This document shows, in pieces, positions 52,790 through 62,259 of a stretch of 64,000 nt of DNA (positions within the stretch are counted from its first letter, which is position 1; each line of letters starts with the position of its first letter). Under the pieces are notes generated by a model. The model was not told the DNA's origin, ran no database searches, and saw only the letters and a program-made list of their open reading frames with translations. Source of the stretch: CAVWXT01 sp963759115 (lineage in GTDB: Bacteria; Planctomycetota; Planctomycetia; Pirellulales; Thermoguttaceae); NCBI GenBank assembly GCA_963759115.1, contig CAVWXT010000006.1:868001-932000 (forward strand), written 5' to 3'. The translations under genes were made by a program, and so were the position numbers.

Positions 52790-52861
52790 GGCCTGATCTC
52801 GCATCAGGTGTCCATAAGGGCCCGTCACCGGAAACGACTCCGGTGGCGGGCCCTTTTTTTT
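52790..52861 (+). terminator. Strong intrinsic terminator in the leader of the Cys-rich gene
   Basis: GGGCCCG...CCGGA-AACGAC-TCCGG...CGGGCCC (52818-52853) folds into a GC-rich hairpin followed by eight U (52854-52861). It stands 28 bases before the ATG at 52890, with its own ribosome site (GAAAGGAAG) between. A smaller upstream stem CCTGAT/ATCAGG (about 52790-52806) could compete with it. This is the layout of an attenuator or riboregulated leader. Confidence 0.7.
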
Positions 52862-53114
52862 ATTCCTACAAGCGAAAGGAAGATACCGATGGCCGTTTCT
52901 CCGGACAAGTGCTGCCAGTGCGTTGAGCCCTGTTACTGCTGTCAGGCCCATACGACCCCCGAACGACTGAAGGTCGAGATCGGAGGCGTGGGCGGATTCG
53001 AGAGCGAGTGCGACTGTGAAGCCATCAACGGAGAATGGTGGCTCGAACAGCCGGCTTACACCGCCTGCGAATGGTACTACAGTTTCGGCTGCGCGTACCT
53101 CGTGGTGACGTTAA

Positions 53115-54459
53115 GGACCGGCGAATCAATAGGTGTCGGAGTTTTGTGGCATATCTGATAGACTGGGGGCTAGTGTATGGAGTTTCTCATGGTCCTTTTG
53201 AATGGAGCCAAGGATGGCCTTCGTATTTCAGTTGCAGTACGATCCGGAAGTGGTGGAACAGGTTCGGGCCTTTTATCAAACGTTGTCCGAGAAAGATGGA
53301 CGACGGTATGCTGCCGTCGAGGCTCGGCGGCTGGGGCATGGCGGGATCGAGTATGTGGCCGAGGTGTTCGGATGCTCGCAGCGAACCATTGAACGCGGAC
53401 TGGCCGAGTTGGACGAGTTGCCACACGATCCGGCAGCGGGACGAGTGCGACGAATTGGCGGCGGGCGAAAAAAAATGGTCGAGACCCAGCCCGAACTTGT
53501 GGAGAACTTGAAGTCGGTGCTGGAAGTCCGCACAGCGGGCAATCCCGATGACGCCGGCGTGCTGTGGACGGACCTCTCGTCGCGGCAACTCGCGGACACC
53601 GTGACGGACATGGGAACTCCCGTCAGTCCACCGGTCGTGCGAGACTGGATGAAAGAGCAGAAGTTGGGGCGACACAAGATCGCCAAGGTTTTGGCAGGCG
53701 GACACAGCCCTGATCGGGATGCCCAGTTCCTCCGCATCGCCGAACTGAAGGCCAAGTACTTGGCGGCGGGCGACCCCGTGTTTTCCCTCGATACCAAGGC
53801 AAAAGAACATCTCGGGCAACTCTTTCGGGAGGGCCGCGTGTGGACCCAGCAGGCCTTCCGGGCGTTCGACCACGACTTTCCCAGTTGGGCTACCGGCGTC
53901 ATTATTCCGCACGGCATCTACGACCTCCTTCGCAATCGCGGCCATCTCAACATCGGCCTGAGCCACGACACGAGCCAATTCGCGTGCGACAGCTTCCGCT
54001 GGTACTGGAACCGTATCGGCCAACGATGCTACCCGCACGCCAAGTTCCATCCTCTTGTTGTGCGACTGTGGCGGAAGCAATTCGGCGGCTCAGTATCTTT
54101 TCAAACAGGACTTGCAACACCTCGTCAACGAATTGGGAGTAGAAATCCGAGTGGCCCACTACCCAAGCTATTGCTCGAAGTTCAACCCGATTGAACGCCG
54201 TTTCTTTCCCCATGTCGGTCGCGCCTGCCAAGGAATGCTGTTCGACACGCTCGACACCGTGGTCCGCCTGATGCGCAAAGCCTCGACCACCACCGGCCTG
54301 CAAACGACAGTCAATGTTATCCACCGCATCTATGAAACCGGTCGCAAGGTCGCCGACAGCTTCAAAGCCGCCATGACCATTCTCTTTGACGACTTGCTGC
54401 CAAAATGGAACTACGTCGCCAAACCCCAATAATCCCGACAGTTATTGATTCGCCGGTCC
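53115..54459 (+). mobile_element. ISAzo13-like insertion sequence
   Basis: The 1345-bp element has 17-bp perfect inverted repeats, GGACCGGCGAATCAATA at 53115-53131 and its complement at 54443-54459, followed inward by a shared TGTCGG. A TAA target duplication flanks it (53112-53114 and 54460-54462). It contains one transposase gene. Precise ends, the duplication and the intact host frame across the gap suggest a recent insertion. Confidence 0.9.
53214..54432 (+). CDS. ISAzo13-family transposase, one frame break
   Basis: About 405 residues. The N-terminal part has RRYAAVEARRLGHGGI and a helix-turn-helix region (FGCSQRTIERGL), then RIGGGRKK. The catalytic core has FSLDTKAKEHLGQL (first Asp), IPHGIYDLLRN, SHDTSQFACDSFRWYW and, after a frame change near 54062, LCDCGGSN (second Asp) and YPSYCSKFNPIERRFFPH (Glu). 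The single break is consistent with one lost or gained base. The element end lies 27 bases after the stop. Confidence 0.85.
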
Positions 54460-54679
54460 TAAGCTGCCCCGACGAAGGCGATACATGGCGGCTGGACGTG
54501 CTCCTCCGCGGCATGCAGAACAGCTTCGCCGTGCTCTGGCAACCGACTTTGCCGCACGGGCCGCTGGACTGCAAAGGGGTCCTGGGGGGCTTGGGGGAAC
54601 TCGGAGCCCCGACTTCTGCGTGGTCGAATGGCAGTTGCGACGTCTCGGGCGCCACGTGCCGCATCCTGGAGGCCAAGTG

Positions 54680-55102
54680 ATGGCCTGCGAGTATGAAACC
54701 ACCCGGACCTCGAGCGGGCTCTACCGCCATTACTGCCGCGAACACCGCCGGCTGTTTTTCACCTACGAGCCGGTCCTGGAGCAGGACTGCCGGCCGCTGA
54801 ACGAGGCCGCGACGCCTCCGTCCTCCGCGCCGGCGGCCCCCGAAGCGGAGACGCCGCCGGGACTGGGGGCGCGGGTGGGCAAATACGGCCGGGCCCTCCA
54901 CCGCTGGATCGTCGCCGGCCGGCCGGTGCGCGACGAGGCGGAGGTGCAGCGGATCTTCGAGACCCTCTGCCGCCCCTGCGAACACTTCGACGCCCAAAAG
55001 GAAATCTGCAAGACCTGCGGCTGCCGCGTTCGCCAAAGCGGCGGTGCGCTAGTGAACAAGATCCGCATGGGCACGGAACGATGCCCTCGCGGCAAATGGT
55101 GA
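54680..55102 (+). CDS. Small protein with C-terminal zinc-ribbon-like cysteines
   Basis: 140 residues, unbroken. The ATG overlaps the stop of the Cys-rich gene before it (ATGA). The N-terminal half has CEYETTRTSSGLYRHYCREH; a Pro/Ala-rich linker follows, then LCRPCEHFD and ICKTCGCRV, a four- to five-Cys arrangement like a zinc ribbon, and MGTERCPRGKW at the end. No family name can be given with confidence; similar proteins accompany phage-like or RHS modules. It lies 46 bases before the RHS gene. Confidence 0.6.
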   Translation: MACEYETTRTSSGLYRHYCREHRRLFFTYEPVLEQDCRPLNEAATPPSSAPAAPEAETPPGLGARVGKYGRALHRWIVAGRPVRDEAEVQRIFETLCRPCEHFDAQKEICKTCGCRVRQSGGALVNKIRMGTERCPRGKW

Positions 55103-55148
55103 AACGCTCCATCCCCAAACAATCCAGTATTCAAGCGAGGAACCGATC

Positions 55149-58100
55149 ATGTCGTGCGAAATCAATCATAGCGTGATGGGTCAAGGTCAGTGCTCATATC
55201 CCCGGGACTGCTGCCAGTGCTGCGGCTCCGGCGACTCGTCGCCGGCCAGCGCCCTGACGCTGGCTTCCGGCGCCGTGGGGCTTCCTCATGGCTCCTGTCT
55301 CAGCAACAGCCTGGTGACGACCTGCGCGCGGTCCTGCGACGAGGATTTTCCCAACCGATCGAATTTCGATTTCGGCCTGGGACCCAACATGCTGTGCTAC
55401 GACTGGCCGTACATGGCCGATCAGGTCGGCGCGTCGCCGCGCCCAGTGGTGGCCGTGCTGCCGCCGATGGCCGGGCTGTGGTTCGACAACGACGGCTCGA
55501 ACTACTCCGCCCGCGGCCACGCCTACACGCTGACCTACGACGGCACTTTCCATTTGACGGCCCCGGACGGCCGCCGGTGGACGTTCCAGGGCTTCGATCC
55601 CGAGGGGCCCCGGGGGCGATTCTCCACGTTTTCCACGCCCGGCGGCTACAGCGCCGTCGTGCAAGACTACACGGCCAGCGCCCACCCCACCGAAATCCTC
55701 GCCACCATTCCCGACGGGCAGGGCGGCTACGTCTACGAGTCGTACCTCTACGATTACATCGCCGGGGTCGATGGCCAAGACAACGGCATCGAACGGCTTA
55801 ACTCGACCACCATCCGCCACAAGATCGGCAACGGCGATTGGCAGGTTGTCGGCGTCGCCCAGTACGAATACGAGGGACAGGAGAGCGGCAGCTCCGGCAG
55901 CGGTTCCGCCTACCTGGGCGGCTTGCAGCGGATTCTCTACCAGGAGGCCGGCAGCAGCGAGTGGAAGGTCCTGGCCTACCATCGCAATTACCCCGAGGAC
56001 GAAGAGAGCGCGTTGTCCGGCGCCGTGAAGTTCACCCTGGGCGCCGCCGAATATCTCGATCTGGCCGCCGATCCCGAGGTCGAAGACCCGCTCGCCGTCA
56101 GCGACGAGAAACTGGCCGAGTATGCCGCCGAATACTTCGAGTACGACGGCAACGGCTGGGTCAGCAAGAAGAAGACCCGCGGCGGCACGGTCGAGCACAA
56201 CTACACCTACCTCGACTACACGGGCCTCTTCCCCGGCTGCGGCCACTGGCAACGCAAGACGACCATCGCCGGGCCCGGCAACAGCCAAACCATCGAGTAC
56301 GTCGATTACGTCGGCAACTTGATCCTCCGCCAAGTCACCGTCGACGGCGAGACGACCCGCGAATACTGGCAGTACGACGGCTCGGGCAATCTCACCCAGC
56401 ACGCCAACTCCGCGGCCATCACCGACGTCTACCACCCCACCACCTCCACCGGCCAACTCTTGGTCATCCTCTCCTCCACCTCCGGCCTGATCCGCTACTA
56501 CACCTACTACACCACGACCACCACCGGCAGCGGCGGCACGGCCGTGGCCAACTACAAGGAGTACGAAAAGGACCAGCACGGCACCAACGGCGCCACCCAA
56601 CTCACCGTGCGAAAGTTCGAGTACACCCAGCGGCAGATCACCGTGGATGGCGTGACCTCGACCATCTACCCGGTGCTGCACGAGATCGTCTACCCCAACA
56701 CCGACGGCTCCTCGCCCTACACCATCGGCTACAGCTACTCGTGGTTCGCCGACACGCTGCAAATGCAGGAGCGCGTGACCACCTGGCCGGCCGTGGCCGC
56801 CGGCCACAACGGCTCGGGCAGCACCACCACGCGGACCGAACGCTTCGACCAGCGCGGCAACCTCATCTGGCTGAAGGACGAACGCGGGGCGATCGACTAC
56901 CACCAGTACGACCTGTTGACGGGCAACCTCGTGCAGTCGATCCGCGACGTGGACGGCAACCAACTCGCGCTGCCCGGCGGCTGGTCCACGCCCAACGGCG
57001 GCGGCCTGCACCTGGTGACGGATTACAGCTACGACGACCAAGGCCGGCTCGTCGAGACGCTTGGCGCCGCGCACGACGTGAACGGCACGATGGTCCGCAC
57101 GGCGGAGTGGACGGCCTATTCCCCTCTCCCCTTGGGAGAGGGCCAGGGTGAGGGCGGCCAGGGTGAGGGCCTGGCGACCCGCGCCGCCCGCGGCTACCGC
57201 TCGGGCACGTCGCCCAACTATAGCTACACGCTGGTCAACCCGGTTCTCGATCGTCAAGCAGGACGCCGCCGGGCGGACGCTGGAAAGCATCCAGGCCGTG
57301 TGGAGCGGCACGCAGGCCGAGTTCCTGGCCGCCGACGCCGAGGATTTCGAACAGTTGTCGTTCGTCCGCTGGTCGACCAACCAGTACGGCAGCCACGGCG
57401 ACCTGGCCTCGACCCGCGCGTATCACGCCATTCCCGCCAGCGGCGAAGGCTCCGCGGGCACGAACTACGGCGAGACCGCGTACGGCTACGACGCCCAGGG
57501 CCGGCAGAACATGCAGAAGACGCCCGGCGGCACGATCGGCCGCACGGTCTTCGACGGCCGCGGGCGGAACGTGGCCCAATACGTGGGCACCGATGATACC
57601 GGCGCCACCGACGACGATCCCACCGGCAACGGCGCCCAGGGCAACAACATGACGCTCGTGACCGAATGGGACTACCTGGGCGGCGGCGGCTGCACCAATT
57701 GCGGCGGCGGCGGGGGCGGACTCCTCGGCGCCCTCACCCAGCACGTCGACGCGAGCACCGCCCGCACGACCCAGTATTTCTACAACCTGCGCGACATGCC
57801 GCAGTACGTCACCGACCCGTTCGACGCCGCGACGCCGGCCACCTACACGCGGAACTACTACGACAACTTGAGCCGCGTGATCAAGGTCGAGCGTTACCAC
57901 GACGTGGCCAAGGACGGCGTCGATCCGATCGTAGGCGGCGCGGCCGACGACGTGCTGCTCGCTCGCGCCGAGACGCTTTACGACGAGCGCGGCCGGGTGT
58001 ATCAGACGAAGCGGACCCCAGTCGTGAGCGGCACCGCGGGCACGGCGCTTCTGACCAATTACTGGTACGACGCGGCCGGCAACCGCACGGCGATGACCGA

Positions 58101-60531
58101 TAACCTGAACCGTCAAACGACGTGGGCGTATGACTTCGTCGGCCGCATGACGAAGCAAACATTGCCCGACCCCGATGGCGGCGGCGCAACTGGCGCCGTG
58201 GAACGTCTATAGTTACGACGCGGCGGGCAACTTGCTCAGCGCGGCCGACCGGCTTGACAATACTACTACGTTCGGGTACGATGCGATTGGCCGCAAGGTG
58301 AGCGTCACCGATCCCAACGACGCCACCACCGAGTTCTCTTTCGACGCGGCGGGCAACATGGCCACGCTCAGCGATCCGCTGGACAACACCACCACTTGGT
58401 CTTACGACCATGCGGGCCGGGTTGTCGAAGAGCAAAACGAGCTGGAGGCCAGCCGGACGTTTGAGTACGACGTCGCGGGCAACTTGTCGCGCAAGACTGA
58501 TCGCAACGGCCGCGTCACCGAGTACGGCTACGACTTGATGCGTCGCCGCACGTCCGAAACGTGGAAGGACGGCGAGACGACGGTTCGCGAGTTCTCCTTC
58601 ACCTACAACAGGGCCGGCGAGATGCTCACCGCCTCCGATCCGGCGGCCGACTACACTTACGAGTACGACGCTCGCGGCCGGGCGAAGTCGGTCACGCACG
58701 CGATCGACGGCCTGACGCCAAGCGTGGTCATGGCGCAGCAGTATGGGCCGCTGGGCGGGCGTTCGCAGCTTGCCGTCACCTTGGGCGGCACGGCCGACTT
58801 GAAGAACGTCTACACGTTCGACGGCTTCGGCCGCACGTCGCGCATCGATCAGTCGGGCGTTGCCGGCGGCAACGCGGTGGCCGAGAAACGCTTCAATTTC
58901 GCCTACGACAACGGCGACCAGCCCAGCACGTTGACGCGCTACAACAACGTGGCCGGCAGTCAAACGGTGGCCACGAGCACCTACGGTTTCGACTTGACCG
59001 GCCGCTTGACCGGCCTGACGTACGCGAAGGGCGGCACGACGCTGGCCGGCTACAACTGGTCGTTCGACGCGGCCAATCGTATGACGCAATACGTCAACAG
59101 CATCGACGGCACGGTGAACTACACCAACGACGACGCCGGCCAACTCACCGGCGCCGACTACACCTACTCGCCGGTGCTCGCCGATGAGACGTTCGTCTAC
59201 GACGACAACGGCAACCGTACCAACGATGGTTTCACGGTCGGCACGAACAACCGGCTGACCAGCGACGGCACGTATCGTTACGAGTACGACGCCGAGGGCA
59301 ATCGGACCGCGCGTTACGTGGACGCGGATTCCAGCGGCAGTTTCAACTCGGGCGACACGAGTGTGACCGAGTATGAGTGGGACTATCGCAACCGGCTTAC
59401 GAAGGTTACGACTCGCGCAACGTTCGGCGGGGCGGCGACGAAGATTTTGCAGTACGCGTACGATCATCAGAACCGGTTGGTGCGCAAGCTCTTGGACAGC
59501 AACGGCGACACGACCGTTGATTCGTCGGCTGTTTTCATACACGACGAGAACCAGATCGCTCTGCAATTCGACAAGACGGGGTTGGGCGATGCCGTCTCTT
59601 CAAACCTTTCGCACCGTTATGCGTGGGGCCCGACCGTCGATCAGATACTGGCCGACGAGCAAGTCACCTCGCTTGGCACGGCCGGTACGGTTCTTTGGCC
59701 TTTGACCGACCATCTGAACACGGTACGCGACCTTGCCAGCTACAATAGTGGCACGGATACAACTACGGTTTCCAACCATCGCGTCTACCTTGCCTACGGT
59801 AATATCGCTTCGGAAACCAACTCGGCGGTCCATCACCTCTTCTGCTTCACCGGCCGCCATATCGACACTGACACCGGCTTGCAGAACAACCTCAAACGCT
59901 GGTATGACTCAGGCGTCGGCGGGTGGTTGAGCGAGGACCCAACTGGCTACAATGGCGGAATCAATCTTTACGAGTATGTGGGTGATAAGCCCACCAACGC
60001 CTCTGACCCAATGGGGACATGCTCCGAGATGCCGCTCGGCCCCTCCCCGCTGCCAATCACGCCACGTCCGGGTGGTTTCCCGCCACCTGCCTACATTGGG
60101 CGGGACCCGAATGACGATACGATCGTGTGCTTCGATGACGGCCAGGGAAACCACGGGCTTGTCGTACAGACCAATAAGAATGGCCCCGATATCGCATGTA
60201 TCTTTGCCCACGAGAACCAACATATAGCGGACTTCTATCTGTATTATGGGAGGAATGTATGCAAAGGTCATGGCGCGAAGCCACCTGAGCGACCTAAGCA
60301 ACCTCACAATGATGACGCCGATTTCAAGGAGTTTCTTCGACGGAGTGAGTGCAAGGCTTATCATGTGAGCTTGCGGTGTCGGCAGAAGCTATTGGCGGAA
60401 CTGGAAAAAAAGGCTAACTGCCACATCGGCGATATTGAGGGGCGCAAGCTATTAATGCCTATCACTACGTATTTAACAACCTCAAGAAAGACCTGAAGGG
60501 ATTACGGGACAACAAGTGCCGCCCTTATTGA
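55149..60531 (+). CDS. RHS/YD-repeat protein with zincin-like C-terminal tip, frame breaks
   Basis: About 1790 residues. The Cys-rich N-terminus (CSYPRDCCQCCGSG) has no signal peptide. Dozens of YD repeats follow, such as YDAAGNLLSAADRL and YDYDxxGN-type units, ending in the RHS core signature NLYEYVGDKPTNASDPMG at about 60015. Beyond it, the variable tip has CIFAHENQHIADFY: HENQH at 60209-60223 is an HExxH zinc motif, with a possible third ligand in RRSECKAYH. Frame changes lie near 57241, 58190 and 60445; restoring the last gives an end AINAYHYVFNNLKKDL and a stop at 60531. It is probably a surface or secreted polymorphic toxin. Confidence 0.8.
57123..57141. repeat. REP-like hairpin inside the RHS coding sequence
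   Basis: CCTCTCCC-CTT-GGGAGAGG is a perfect 8-bp stem followed by two GGCCAGGGTGAGGG-like units, all read in frame as a Gly/Glu-rich stretch (PLGEGQGEGGQGEG). It looks like an intergenic-type repeat inserted into coding DNA. Confidence 0.6.
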
Positions 60532-61148
60532 CCGAGAATCCAATAAGTCACAGAGTGCAAAGGCCAAATGTCAGCGATGAAAGCACGTTGGGGGATGATC
60601 CGTTGCGGTCTTCTGCGCAGCAGTGGTGCTGGCAACTCCAAGGCACTATGGTGGGCCGAAGGAACTGGACCACGACTCTGAGTCGAATCCCCGGTGATTG
60701 GCCAGCTTTTCGGGCGGAAGGCATGGGAATGAAGAGGCGGCATTGGTGGCAATACCGCCAGATCGACCTACGGCGACGGATAGCCACCCTTGTCAACCTA
60801 ACGTGGGAAGATTTCCAAAGGTCCGCCGCGTTGAAAGGGCGGCGCAGGAAGAAAATCCGTAATGGGTAGATTCTGCGCGGCGATCGGCGGCCCGCAGTGT
60901 GACGCACCGTCAGTGTGTGTGTTCCCGCCGTGGGCTCCCAGGTTCTGTTAGCCGTATTGATGTATGTCGTGAGAGACCGTGCATGTATTGTGGTTATCCG
61001 CCGTGTTTGGGCGGGGCGTGTTGATGATGGCGAAGCCGTTGGCGGTGATGGTTTGATCGAAGCTCTTCCTCCGCTCGGCAATGCCGGGCGGGAACTGCGC
61101 CCGTCGAAAGTCATCTTTTCAACGCGGATTTCCCAAGTCTTAGCCGCT
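60532..61148. other. Possible immunity-gene region after the RHS tip
   Basis: 617 bases with no clear gene. A short frame from ATG 60569 (MSAMKARWGMIRCG), joined after one lost base to VFCAAVVLATPRHYGG, would make a 43-residue secreted or membrane peptide ending near 60695. A second open piece, MKRRHWWQYRQIDLRRR, follows at about 60729-60869. An immunity protein is expected directly after a polymorphic toxin, but I cannot show one. Confidence 0.3.
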
Positions 61149-62067
61149 TCAGTCAACAAGGGTGTCAATTGACACGTCTGGCAATGCGCGTTCAAGTTCT
61201 TGCCTTCCCGCGTCCGTCACCCTGCTACGCCGAAGATCCAAAAGGCGCAATTTCCGGAGCCCTTTGAGGTGGCGCAAGCCAGTGTCCGTCACCAGGGTCT
61301 TTCCAAGGAACAGCACCTCTAATTGCGAGAGTCCCTTGAGGTGCTCCAACCCAGCGTCTGTCACCTGGGTACCGCTAAGGTACAACTGCCGCAATTGCGA
61401 GAGCCCCTTAAGGTGTTCCAAGCCAGCGTCCGTCACCAGGGTGCTAAAAAGGATGAGTCCCCGCAATTGTGTGAGCCCTTTGAGGTGCTCCAACCCGACG
61501 TCGGTCACCTGCGTACCACTAAGGTTCAACTCCCGCAACTTCGTGAGGCCCTTAAAGGTGCTCCAAGCCAGCGTCCGTCACTTGCGTATAATCGAGCCAG
61601 ACGTCCTGCAGTTGCGTGAGGTCCTTGAGGTGCTCCAAGCCGGCGTCGCCGATCTCGGTAAAGCCAAGGCTCAACACCCGCAGTTGCGAGAGACCCTTAA
61701 GATTTTCCAACCCAGCGTCCGTCACCAGGGAAAACCCCTTGAGATGCTCCAATCTAGAGTCCGTCACTTGGGCATTCTGAAGATTCAAGTCCGTTAGTTG
61801 CGGGAGCCCCTTGAGACGCTCCAGGGCAGCGTCAGTCACGCGGGTATTCCCAAAGCCCACAGAGATCACTGGCCCACCGGGAAGCTCTTCGTAAAGCTCA
61901 ACGTGGCCGCCCACCTTCTCGATTTCGGCAATTGCTTTGGCTTGTTCCGCAGTCGGCTCCAGTGGCCGGGTCCTAACTCGTTCCACCTCTGGCCTCGATG
62001 TGCATCCCGATGGGACAACGGCCATCAGCAAGCCAAACGCCAGCACCAGCATTACAGGTCGGTCCAT
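61149..62067 (-). CDS. Leucine-rich repeat lipoprotein, one frame break
   Basis: About 305 residues. ATG 62067 opens a lipoprotein signal (MDRPVMLVLAFGLLMAVVPSGC). A short linker precedes nine or so LRR units of the type LKGLSQLRxLxLxxTxVTDAGLEH. One frame change near 61560 lies inside a repeat. The regular VTDAGLEHL spacing shows a curved repeat scaffold for binding, probably at the cell surface. It is inserted between two RHS genes on the opposite strand. Repeat units are similar to one another at the DNA level, as expected for expansion by slippage. Confidence 0.85.
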
Positions 62068-62259
62068 CGAGTCGCCCTTTCTGTTACCCTTGGGAACCCT
62101 CCGCCAACTTGTCTCGCTCACGCGGCAGCGACAGGCCCGGTCCGGGCACTACCCGACGTCGCCGCTTGTCCTAAGTCGCATACCCATGCTGCTATATAAT
62201 CAGGTATTCAGGCTCGCGAGTCAATAAGCCTGAAGTGGGGGAGCCGCTTGCGCTGTAGC

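Larger units (their letters stand above)
52890..54680 (+). pseudogene. Cys-rich small protein gene, split by the ISAzo13-like element
   Basis: The first part (52890-53114) starts MAVSPDKCCQCVEPCYCC. Its frame joins exactly to 54463-54680 once the element and one TAA copy are removed, giving VVTLSCPDEGDTWRL and an end CRILEAK. The rebuilt protein has about 147 residues and ten or more Cys. The stop overlaps the ATG of the next gene. The CCQC motif recurs at the start of the RHS protein 55149, so the products may belong together on the surface. Without repair the gene yields an 89-residue truncated product. Confidence 0.75.
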
